Below are positions 26,254-34,697 of a stretch of DNA of 64,000 bases, one piece after another. Position 1 is the first letter of the stretch, and each line of letters begins with the position of its first letter. A program made the translations under genes and the position numbers. Under the pieces are notes generated by a model. That model had not been told where the DNA came from. It saw nothing but the letters and a program-made list of their open reading frames with translations, and did no database searches. Origin of the DNA: Kibdelosporangium aridum (lineage in GTDB: Bacteria > Actinomycetota > Actinomycetes > Mycobacteriales > Pseudonocardiaceae); NCBI RefSeq assembly GCF_900176515.1, contig NZ_FWXV01000010.1, positions 310,001 through 374,000 of the forward strand, written 5' to 3'.

Positions 26254-26331
26254 ATGACCCGGCGGCCGGTCTCCCGTGCCGTACACCAAAGATCGCACCA
26301 CCGTGTTGCGCGATCGTTGACAGATGGCTGA
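26254..26331 (+). CDS. Possible 25-residue small protein or leader peptide
   Basis: An ATG at 26254 is preceded by a perfect AGGAGG with a good spacer (AGGAGGTCTTCATG). The frame reads MTRRPVSRAVHQRSHHRVAR and ends TDG before TGA at 26329. It is very basic and has no membrane segment. It ends 23 bases before the AfsR-like gene, so it could be a leader peptide controlling it, or a chance frame under a real ribosome site. The strong ribosome site is the main evidence. Confidence 0.35.
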   Translation: MTRRPVSRAVHQRSHHRVARSLTDG

Positions 26332-26354
26332 CACGGATCCACTAGTTTGGGGCA

Positions 26355-29126
26355 GTGGAATTTCGGCTGCTCGGCCCCTTCGAGATCGAGGCGACCCAGC
26401 CGGTGTCGATCCCGCGCCGGCGTGAACGCTGCCTGCTCGCGGTCCTTTTGCTGGAGCAAGGCCGCAGTGTCTCCGCCGAACGGCTCGCCGACCTGTTGTG
26501 GGACGGCGCGCCGCCGTCGACGGCGGGTACCACACTGCGCAGCCATGTCAGCCGTCTGCGGGCGACAGTGCACTCGGATGACGTCCAGATTCTGAAACAC
26601 GGACCCGGTTACATGGTGCGGACGGACCCGCAGCGGATTGACGCGCACCGCTTTCGATCGATGGTGCACCAGGCGCGCGCGGTGCCGGATGCTGAGACGC
26701 GGTCGGGTCTGATGCGCTCCGCACTCGACCTGTGGCGCGGGCCGGTGCTGGTGGACATCGCCAACAGCATGATCCGCGACCGGCTCGGCGCGAGCCTTGA
26801 GGAGCTGCGGATCGAGACGCTGGACCAACGCATCATCGACGACCTGTCCCTGGGCAGGCACCGGGATCTGATCGCCGAACTGCGGGAGATCGTGGCGGCC
26901 GAACCGAATCGCGAGCGGTTCACCGCGCACTTGATGCTCGCGCTGTACCGTTCCGGCCGTCAGGCCGACGCGCTCGCAGTGTTCGATGAGAGCAGGCGAT
27001 TTCTCGCCAGCGAGCTGGGTTTGACTCCGGGCAGCGAATTGCGTGCGCTGCATGAACAAATCCTGCGCGGGGACGCCGCATTGGACCTGCCTGAACGTGT
27101 TGAGGTGGCCAACGCGCCCACCCGGCCGAGCACATTGCGGCAGTTGCCACACGACATCATCCATTTCGCTGGTCGCAGCCAGGAATTGGCTCATCTCGAC
27201 GCGGTCGCGGCCATCGACGGCCCGGCGCCGACGATCGTGTCCATCGACGGGGCGCCTGGCACAGGCAAAACAACCCTCGCGGTGCATTTCGCACATCAGA
27301 TCGCCCATCGCTTTCCCGACGTCCAATTGCATTTGAACTTGCGTGGGTACGGCCGGGACGAACCGGTCGCGCCGGCTTCCGCCACGGAAACGTTGCTGCG
27401 CGGGTTGGGTGTGGACAGCGAATTGATTCCGCCGAGCGTCGACGAGCGATCGGCCTTGTTGCGCAGCCAATTGGCGGGCCGTCAAGTGCTGATGTTGCTG
27501 GACAACGCCCGCGATGCCGACCAGGTGCGGCCGTTGCTGCCGGGAACGGGCAGTTTGGTGATCGTCACCAGTCGGAACCAATTGCGTGGACTGTCCATCC
27601 GGGACGGCGCGCACCGCGTCACGCTGAACCGGCTGCCCGCCGACCAAGCGGTCGAGTTGCTCAGCGCGTCGATCGGGGCCGACCGGGTCGGCGCGGAGCC
27701 CGCGGCCGCGGCACGGCTGGTCGAGTTGTGCGACCACCTTCCGCTGGCGATCTCGATCGTCGCCGAACGAGCGGACCGCAGCAGCACACTGGCTGAGGTG
27801 GTGCACGCGCTTGAAGACGAGAAGGCACGCCTGGACAACCTCGGCACGGGCGAAGACGACCCACATACCGACCTACGGGCCGCACTGTCGTGGTCGTACC
27901 GCGCGCTGGACGAGGACGCGGCGGCGATGTTCCGGATGTTGAGCCTGCATCCAGCCAACGACATCAGCCTCGAAGCCGCCGCCGTGCTGGTGGATCTGCC
28001 GATCGCAAGGGCGAAAGCGTCGCTGGACAAGCTGCTTGCCTCGCACATGGTCGAGCAGCGCCGCGGCAATCGCTACGAACTGCATGACCTGATGCGGCTT
28101 TACGCCACGGAGACAGCGGATCGCGATGAGCCGGAGGACAACCGGCGCGAGGCCGTCCACCGCGTGCTCGACTGGTACTTCCACGCCGCCGTGAGCGCCG
28201 ATTCGGCGATGCACCCCCATCGCCAACGGCTGTGGGTCAAACCGTTCGAGCCGCGCACCGAGCCGCCCCAGTTCGCCAGTTCCAGCCAGGCCATGCTCTG
28301 GTTCGAGCAGGAGTACGACTGCCTCAAGTCGGTAGCGGGCTGGGCGGCGACCAACAGCCACGCCGGGCACACCTGGCGCATTGTGCTGGCCATGATCTCG
28401 TTCCTCGACCGCCGGATCCCGGTGTCCGACGCGACCGCGTTGATCATGGAAGCAGCCAGGGCAGCCGAAGCGGCCGGCGACCTCTTCGGCCACGCCTACA
28501 CGCTGAACTCGCTGGGCGCACAGGAGATCAACAACGGCGACCGGCAGGCCGCGATCGCGTACTTCTCCCAGGGCCTCGACCGGTTCGCGGAAATCGGCGA
28601 CCTGTCAGGTCAAGCCATCACCCTGGGCAACCTCGGCCTGGCGTACGGCGAACTCGGCGAGCACGAGAAAGCCAAGGAATACCGCACGCGAGCGTTGCGG
28701 CTGTGCGAGGAACTCGGCTACACCCGGGGTATAGCGCTCAACCTGGACAACCTCGGCGTGGCGTACACAGTGACCGGGAACTACGAGAAGGCCAAGGAGT
28801 GCCACCAGCAAGCGTCGAAGATCCTGGCCGAACTCGGTGACGCGCCCGCAGTCGGGACAAACGAGTACCACCTCGGCTGGGCACTGAGCAGCCTGGCCGA
28901 TTTCGCCGGCGCGGCACGGGCTTTCCGGACCGCGGTCGCGATCTTCCGCGAGTACGGCAACGACCGGTGGGCAGCTGCGGCGCTGGGTGATTTCGGCTTG
29001 ATGTTGCTGGACGCGGGACACCCGATCCTGGCCCGTGACATGCTGAGTGCGGCATTGGTGACCATGCGGGAGATCGCAGATCCCCGTACACAGGAATTCG
29101 AGGCGGCATTGGCGAAGCTGGCATGA
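26355..29126 (+). CDS. AfsR-like SARP regulator (BTAD, NB-ARC, TPR)
   Basis: 923 residues, GTG start. Order: OmpR-type winged helix (1-95; MEFRLLGPFEIEA), bacterial transcriptional activator domain (about 96-245; ends ELGLTPGSELRALHEQIL), NB-ARC ATPase (about 275-560) with Walker A GAPGTGKTT (Lys305) and a Walker B-like QVLMLLDNARDADQV, then TPR repeats (about 690-920; GNLGLAYGELGEHEKAKEYR and copies). This is the layout of AfsR-type activators of secondary metabolism or development. Its stop overlaps the start of a ppGpp-hydrolase-like gene. No biosynthetic cluster is next to it. Confidence 0.92.
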   Translation: MEFRLLGPFEIEATQPVSIPRRRERCLLAVLLLEQGRSVSAERLADLLWDGAPPSTAGTTLRSHVSRLRATVHSDDVQILKHGPGYMVRTDPQRIDAHRFRSMVHQARAVPDAETRSGLMRSALDLWRGPVLVDIANSMIRDRLGASLEELRIETLDQRIIDDLSLGRHRDLIAELREIVAAEPNRERFTAHLMLALYRSGRQADALAVFDESRRFLASELGLTPGSELRALHEQILRGDAALDLPERVEVANAPTRPSTLRQLPHDIIHFAGRSQELAHLDAVAAIDGPAPTIVSIDGAPGTGKTTLAVHFAHQIAHRFPDVQLHLNLRGYGRDEPVAPASATETLLRGLGVDSELIPPSVDERSALLRSQLAGRQVLMLLDNARDADQVRPLLPGTGSLVIVTSRNQLRGLSIRDGAHRVTLNRLPADQAVELLSASIGADRVGAEPAAAARLVELCDHLPLAISIVAERADRSSTLAEVVHALEDEKARLDNLGTGEDDPHTDLRAALSWSYRALDEDAAAMFRMLSLHPANDISLEAAAVLVDLPIARAKASLDKLLASHMVEQRRGNRYELHDLMRLYATETADRDEPEDNRREAVHRVLDWYFHAAVSADSAMHPHRQRLWVKPFEPRTEPPQFASSSQAMLWFEQEYDCLKSVAGWAATNSHAGHTWRIVLAMISFLDRRIPVSDATALIMEAARAAEAAGDLFGHAYTLNSLGAQEINNGDRQAAIAYFSQGLDRFAEIGDLSGQAITLGNLGLAYGELGEHEKAKEYRTRALRLCEELGYTRGIALNLDNLGVAYTVTGNYEKAKECHQQASKILAELGDAPAVGTNEYHLGWALSSLADFAGAARAFRTAVAIFREYGNDRWAAAALGDFGLMLLDAGHPILARDMLSAALVTMREIADPRTQEFEAALAKLA

Positions 29127-29686
29127 ATCCACTTGAGACGTTCTCGGTCAAGGACGGCTGGCCTGCCCTACGCGAACGGGTGCAGGTCGCCGACGTTGCC
29201 CTGCTGGACGAGGCCGTCGATTTCGCCGTGCAGTGGCATGGCGATCAGACGAGGCCCGCGGGGGAACCGTATGTGGAACACCTGCTTGAGGTCGTGGCTG
29301 TCCTTGTCGACGGTTTGGGCGTCACGGATATCGATGTACTGCGGGCCGGCGTCCTACACGATGTCGTCGAGGACACTGACTGCGACTTGGAAACCGTGCG
29401 CGCCAAGTTCGGCGACCGGGTGGCCGAACTCGTGAACTGGGTGACCAAGGGCGACGACCGGGAGGCGTACCTCGCGAACCTGAAGAAGGCGCCGAGAGAC
29501 GCGTTGACGGTGAAGCTCGCTGACCGGTTGAGCAACGTGCAGCGGCTGAACACGCATCCGAGGCCAGCGAAGCAGCAGGCTTACTACCGGGAGACCGTGC
29601 GCACGATCGTGCCGTTGAGCAAAGGGTTCCCGTGGTTCGAGCAGTGGTATGCGAGGTGGCAGCATGAGTTCAGCCACCTCGCATGA
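29123..29686 (+). CDS. Stand-alone HD-domain hydrolase, Mesh1/SAH-like
   Basis: 187 residues with the RelA/SpoT-type HD signature: AVQWHGDQTRPAGEPYVEH, HDVVEDTDCDLETV (HDxxED with metal-binding His-Asp) and VKLADRLSNVQRL. No synthetase, TGS or ACT domain is present. Single-domain proteins of this kind hydrolyse (p)ppGpp 3'-pyrophosphate (family knowledge). The ATG overlaps the AfsR-like stop (ATGA), so the two are translationally coupled and alarmone turnover may be tied to that regulator. Confidence 0.85.
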   Translation: MNPLETFSVKDGWPALRERVQVADVALLDEAVDFAVQWHGDQTRPAGEPYVEHLLEVVAVLVDGLGVTDIDVLRAGVLHDVVEDTDCDLETVRAKFGDRVAELVNWVTKGDDREAYLANLKKAPRDALTVKLADRLSNVQRLNTHPRPAKQQAYYRETVRTIVPLSKGFPWFEQWYARWQHEFSHLA

Positions 29687-29801
29687 GGCTGGCTTGGATG
29701 CCCCCTGCGGCACCCAAACTTGTCGTACCCCTGCGGTACTGTGAAATTTAGGGGTTCCCCCTGGGGAATTGTCGGTGCGGTGGAGGCTGGCCGGATGTCC
29801 A

Positions 29802-29829
29802 GGCACGTGCACGCCTGCCGGGGCGTGCC
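29802..29829. terminator. Weak hairpin between convergent genes
   Basis: GGCACG (29802-29807) / CGTGCC (29824-29829) with a GC-rich loop. It lies between the HD hydrolase and the giant ATPase gene. The 163-base gap also has CCCCTGCGG twice (about 29700 and 29730). Confidence 0.3.
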
Positions 29830-29849
29830 GGTCGAAGATCTTTCCGGGG

Positions 29850-32800
29850 TCAGTCGCCGCGGATCGCGGACGCGATCGTGCCGACCTGGTCGGCGAGCAG
29901 GCCGACCGCCCCCACCGCGCGGCTCATCGGATCCTCGTCGTCCCCGCCAAGAGCGCGCTCGCGGACATAGGCAGCCTTCACCTCGGCCCATCGCTTGGCC
30001 TGTTCGGGCGTGAGCGTTCCGCGCAGCTCGGCGAGCTTGAGCAGGTTCGCTTCCGCGCCTGAGGTCAAGGTTTGCGCCTCGGCCAGGTAGTGGTCGTCGA
30101 TCATGGCCGCCAGCTCCGCGTCGTTCATCGCCGGAACGATCTTCTCCGCGAGCTTGTTCATGTTCCGGTACGAACCCTGCAGCTGGAACGGCGGCTCCGT
30201 CCGCGAAGCGTCCGACTGCGCCGCCGAGGCGATGTACGCCTGGTTGTTGGCCAGTACGACCTTCTGCACAGTCAACAGCTTGCGCAGCACCGACAACACC
30301 TGGTCGAGCTCGACCGACGAGTACGGGTGCGTCAGCTGGTCGGGCCGGACGGTCGGGTCACCTTTCGCCAGCCGCACCAGCTTCGGCACATCCGAGCGGT
30401 CGCGTGTGGACAGCGGGGCCAGCACGGCGTTGGAGGTCAACGAGTTCTCGACGAAGCTCAGCGCGAACAGGTCTTCCTTGCCGGACAGCACGTCACCGAG
30501 GTTCCAGACGTCCGCGCGGTTGGCCAGCATGTCCGGGATCCGGAAGCGTTGGCCGGACTCGGTGTACGGGTTGCCTGCCATGCACACCGCGAATCGCTTG
30601 CCGCGCAGGTCGTACGTCTTGGTCTTGCCGTTCCACACGCCTTCCATCCGGCGCTGCGCGTCACAGAGCGAAATGAACTTCTGCAGCAGCTCAGGCGACG
30701 TGTGCTGGATGTCGTCCAGGTAGAGCAGAACGTTGCTGCCCATCTCCAACGCGAACGAGATCTTCTCGATCTCCTGGCGGGCCGTCGCGTTCGGCGCCTC
30801 GTCGGGGTCGACCGACGTCACCGAATGCCCGAGTGCGGGCCCGTTGACCTTGACGAACACCAGGCCGAGGCGGTTGGCCACGTATTCCATCAACGTTGTC
30901 TTGCCGTAGCCGGGCGGGGAAATCAGCAGCAACAGCCCCATCTGGTCGGTGCGCTTGGACTCGCCCGCCGTACCGAGCTGCTTGGCGAGGTTGTCCCCGA
31001 TCAGCGGCAGGTACACCTCGTCAAGCAAGCCGTTGCGCACGAAGGCGCTCATCACCTTCGGCTGGTATTCCTCGAACCGGAGCGCCCGCCGCTCGGTTTC
31101 GACCAGTTCGGCGCGTTTCTTCTGGTACGCACGGAAAGCCGGGACCTGCTCGTCGTGGAACCGGCGCATCCGGGCGAGTTGTTCGTCGAGCCGGACGGTC
31201 AGCTTGCGGTCCACGATCCGGGGATGCGTCCCCAGCAGCCCTTCCACCGTCGCCTCAAGCGAAGCCGAGGAATCATGGCGTGGCACGTCACGGCAGAGCT
31301 CAAGGGCGATGGCTTCGGGCAGAGCCGCGCTGGTTTCCCCAACGCTGGCAAGGAACGCGGTCAACCAGGCCGAGATCAGCTGGTACTTCTCCGCGATACC
31401 GTCGATCGCCCGCAGGTCGTCGTCGAGCTCCTTGGCAGTCTTGGCTTGCGCGCCAAGCGTCCGGCGGAACCGCTCCACAAGGGACCGGGCACCGGCACTG
31501 GTGACGAACCCGAACGGCGCGCTGGAGAGTTCCTCGAACAGGTACTCGCCCGCCAGCGGGTCGGCCTGCAAGCCGTTGGCCGACAGGAACTCCGTGATCT
31601 CATCGGTCAACTCGGCAGCGAGCTGGTCGATCGCCGGAGTGTGCCCGAACGCGGCACGGGCCCGGGCCAACGACCCAGCCCGCCGGGACCAGACCGCCTT
31701 CGCGGTCTCGTCGGGACCGAACGCCCAGAAAATCGTTGCTGCAGCACGAGCCTGCGGCGGATAGCGCAGCACTCCCGCGCCCGCGCGCAAACGCATGACC
31801 GCTTCAAGGATCTTGGCGGCGTCGTGGTCATGCACGCCACGCTCGTAGCCTTCGTCGTACCGGGTCTCCGCGACCTTACGCACGTGTTCCAGCACAGCGC
31901 CTTCGTCCAAAGGCGCCGAGGGAAGCGCGACTGTGGCGAGGAATTCGCCGCGATACACCTCAGGCGTCTCCGACACCAACAGCTGGTTCCAGAACGGCCG
32001 GGTCGTCTCGAATTCGGCGTCGACAACTGGGGCACGGAAGTCTGTGCCGGTGATGCCGACCGCCAGGCCGTCGTCGTACGGCACCAGGGTCAGGTCCATG
32101 GCTTGGGTGTTCACCGCGAACACGTGCCTGCCCAGCTTGATCGTCTCGCCGCCGTCGGCGTACAGGTCGAGCCGGTCGCGCAACGACCGGCCTGCCTCCT
32201 GGCGGGCGGCTTTGATCCGGCCGTCGAGTTCGTCGGCACGGACCTGGTCGCCGAGTGCTCGCAAATCGTCAGCGACCGCACGGAGTTTGGCGACCATCGG
32301 ATCGCCGGCGAAGTACGTGTTGACGTCGTCCAGCGTCGCCAATTGCCCGGCCCGGCGCTGCACGCTGCTCAGGATCCGGTTCGCCGACTCGGCCAACCGG
32401 TCCGCGCGCCGCGCCCGATCGTCGAGCAAAGCCTGTTTGCGGGCGGAAAACGCTTCGTAGACGTCGGTGCGCTTGGCGCCGAGCTCAGCCATGAAGTCGT
32501 CGAACTCGCCGAACCTCGACTCCAGGTTCTCCAGCTGCAGCATCAGCCTGCCGAGGCCCTCGTCGCACTTCTGCGGCGTGTCCGCGACCGCCAACGCCCC
32601 CGTGATCGCCTGGCCCAGCAACGCGAACTCGGCGGCGAACTCGGCACGTCCTTCGCTGGCCGCGAGCTCACGGCGGCGTCCGTCCACAGTGGCGCGGGCG
32701 CGGTTGATCCCGCCGAGAACCTCGCCGACGCGCGACAGAATCCCGGTCCGGACGGTCGCGTCGGCGATGTCGAGTGAGCTGACCACCTGGGTCAGCAACT

Positions 32801-34697
32801 CGAGGCCTGCGGCTTGGTCAGTCAGCCTTTCCTGCACCGGTGCGGCCTCGGCGACGGTCTTGATGGCCGCACCGTCGGCGACCAGCCGCTCGACTTCCTC
32901 GTGATACCCGGCGAAAGCGTTGTCCCCGCTGAGGAACTCGACCGCCCGCTGGGCCGCGGTGTCAAGTTCCTTGCTCAGCAGGTCGTTCAGCGAGTCGATG
33001 CGGGCGGTGTCGATGTACCGCATCTCCTTCAACGTGATCAGGTGGCCTTGTGCTTTGCGCAGCTCGGCCAGCTGCGTCACCCAGGCATCGGCCGACTTCG
33101 GCGCTTCGCCGCGGACCTTGCGCACGAGCGAGGCGATGTCCTCATCGGACTTCGCCAACGCCGTCGCGGCCTGGTTCGTCAGCGCCTGCACGCCTTCGAA
33201 CTCGTCGAGCACCTGCTCGGCCGTGGCGCGGACCTCGGCCAATGGGGTGCGCAGATCGCACAGGTCCTGCTCGCCGAGCCAGTGGTAGTGGTCGAAGGCC
33301 CGGTCGCACGCGGCGATCAGCGCCTCGAAGACCTCTGTGGACGGTGCCATCTCGCCGACCATCCTGGACACCGACAGGCAGTCCGAGATTCCCCTGACCA
33401 GGTCGGCGTTCCCGACACGCCCCAGCGGGCCGTCGCCGGTCTCCTGAGCTGCCGCATACGTGTCGGACAAGTACGGCGTCTGCCAGACCTGCATCGGATG
33501 CACGCGGGTCGGCTCGTCGGACACCGCGCGGAACACCACGAGCGTGCCGTCATCGAACAGCGAATACCCGTGGCACGGGATCGGTGTGCCGACTTCCTTG
33601 CGGATCACGTTGTACGGCAACAGCAGTGATCGGCCTTCAGCGCGGGCATGGAAGACGTACAACACGTCTTCGCCGTTGGTCGAGCGGATCACCCGCTCGA
33701 ACTCGAGGTCGGTGACATCCGTGTCGAACGTCTTCGCGACACCGGTCGTGAGGTAGTAACCGCCAGGGAAGATGATGCCCTGGTCTTCGGGAAGCCGCTG
33801 GCACGCCTGGCCGATGCCGTCCAGCCGGGTCACGCCTTTGGTCTGCGTGTTGAAGACCAGGTACCGCCAGTCAGTTTCCTTGTACGGCCGGATCTTCAGC
33901 AGGATCAGCGCGCCGACGCGGGCGTACTGGACGTCAGCGTCGGCCAGGCTCTGCAGCGCTTCGGTGACCGGCTCGGAGTAGATGCCCTCGCCGGTCTCGG
34001 TGTTGTTCTCCAGCTTGATGGTCAGGTCGCCGCCGACCGACTCGATGAACACCTCGTTCTGGATCGAGATGTGCGGGTGCCTGCCAAGGACGTGGTCGTC
34101 CCGCGTGGTCTCGATCCACTCGAAGTCGTGCGAGGGCGGGAAGACATGGTCCCGCTCACCCCGGTTATCCTCATAGGACACCGTGCCGTCAGTGGCCAGT
34201 TTCCACCGCATCACCTTGATGTCGGCGGCGTTGGCACCAGTCTGGAAGATCGCCAGCAGCTTGCCTTCGACCCGCCGCAGCTGCAGCAGCCGGGTTTCCT
34301 TGTAGTACCGGTACAGCTCGACGAAGTCGTGCACGAACTGCTGGTCGTCGAGCAGGCCGCTGACGCTGGCGTCGTCGAATCGGAACGCGTCGCCGTCCCT
34401 GGTGAACGAGTGCACCGAGAAGACGTCCTTGACCTCGGTCTCCGGCCGCAACCCGATGAACACGTTGTATCCGAACAACATCGAGCCGTTGACGGACACG
34501 ACGTCGCGGGGCACGCAGTTGTTCGCGGTACGGATCCGTTCGGTGCCGATCAGCCGGAGCTCGGTGCCGCCGAAGACGTCGAGGCGCTTGGTGTTCAGCT
34601 GCTCGGCACGGGCCGCGAGCGCGGCGGCGTGTTCCGCCAACCGCGCCCTCAGCAGCTCGTACGTGCCCTCGTCGAGGGACACAGCCGTGGCGGTCAT
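29850..34697 (-). CDS. Giant AAA+ ATPase of a flotillin operon (annotated elsewhere as DNA repair ATPase)
   Basis: 1615 residues. The N-terminal ~450 residues (YNVFIGLRPETEVKDVFSVH, then several GGDLTIKL-like beta segments) look all-beta. A coiled-coil-rich region runs from about 480 to 850, a mixed region to about 1230, and a single AAA+ module sits at about 1250-1560. Walker A is SPPGYGKTTLMEY (Lys near 1266), Walker B is NVLLYLDDIQH (near 1325), and a sensor-1-like AGNPYTESGQRF lies near 1375. This is MoxR/dynein-like AAA_5 chemistry. The ATG overlaps the flotillin stop (ATGA). The database-style name DNA repair ATPase rests on no evidence I can see here; the context points to membrane work. 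Confidence 0.85.
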   Translation of the reverse strand: MTATAVSLDEGTYELLRARLAEHAAALAARAEQLNTKRLDVFGGTELRLIGTERIRTANNCVPRDVVSVNGSMLFGYNVFIGLRPETEVKDVFSVHSFTRDGDAFRFDDASVSGLLDDQQFVHDFVELYRYYKETRLLQLRRVEGKLLAIFQTGANAADIKVMRWKLATDGTVSYEDNRGERDHVFPPSHDFEWIETTRDDHVLGRHPHISIQNEVFIESVGGDLTIKLENNTETGEGIYSEPVTEALQSLADADVQYARVGALILLKIRPYKETDWRYLVFNTQTKGVTRLDGIGQACQRLPEDQGIIFPGGYYLTTGVAKTFDTDVTDLEFERVIRSTNGEDVLYVFHARAEGRSLLLPYNVIRKEVGTPIPCHGYSLFDDGTLVVFRAVSDEPTRVHPMQVWQTPYLSDTYAAAQETGDGPLGRVGNADLVRGISDCLSVSRMVGEMAPSTEVFEALIAACDRAFDHYHWLGEQDLCDLRTPLAEVRATAEQVLDEFEGVQALTNQAATALAKSDEDIASLVRKVRGEAPKSADAWVTQLAELRKAQGHLITLKEMRYIDTARIDSLNDLLSKELDTAAQRAVEFLSGDNAFAGYHEEVERLVADGAAIKTVAEAAPVQERLTDQAAGLELLTQVVSSLDIADATVRTGILSRVGEVLGGINRARATVDGRRRELAASEGRAEFAAEFALLGQAITGALAVADTPQKCDEGLGRLMLQLENLESRFGEFDDFMAELGAKRTDVYEAFSARKQALLDDRARRADRLAESANRILSSVQRRAGQLATLDDVNTYFAGDPMVAKLRAVADDLRALGDQVRADELDGRIKAARQEAGRSLRDRLDLYADGGETIKLGRHVFAVNTQAMDLTLVPYDDGLAVGITGTDFRAPVVDAEFETTRPFWNQLLVSETPEVYRGEFLATVALPSAPLDEGAVLEHVRKVAETRYDEGYERGVHDHDAAKILEAVMRLRAGAGVLRYPPQARAAATIFWAFGPDETAKAVWSRRAGSLARARAAFGHTPAIDQLAAELTDEITEFLSANGLQADPLAGEYLFEELSSAPFGFVTSAGARSLVERFRRTLGAQAKTAKELDDDLRAIDGIAEKYQLISAWLTAFLASVGETSAALPEAIALELCRDVPRHDSSASLEATVEGLLGTHPRIVDRKLTVRLDEQLARMRRFHDEQVPAFRAYQKKRAELVETERRALRFEEYQPKVMSAFVRNGLLDEVYLPLIGDNLAKQLGTAGESKRTDQMGLLLLISPPGYGKTTLMEYVANRLGLVFVKVNGPALGHSVTSVDPDEAPNATARQEIEKISFALEMGSNVLLYLDDIQHTSPELLQKFISLCDAQRRMEGVWNGKTKTYDLRGKRFAVCMAGNPYTESGQRFRIPDMLANRADVWNLGDVLSGKEDLFALSFVENSLTSNAVLAPLSTRDRSDVPKLVRLAKGDPTVRPDQLTHPYSSVELDQVLSVLRKLLTVQKVVLANNQAYIASAAQSDASRTEPPFQLQGSYRNMNKLAEKIVPAMNDAELAAMIDDHYLAEAQTLTSGAEANLLKLAELRGTLTPEQAKRWAEVKAAYVRERALGGDDEDPMSRAVGAVGLLADQVGTIASAIRGD

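Noticed and set aside
30072..32777. A 901-codon open frame on the plus strand opposite the giant ATPase gene
   Set aside because: It mirrors the minus-strand gene's codon pattern in GC-rich DNA, has no start signal and gives an Arg/Val/Gln-rich low-complexity product.
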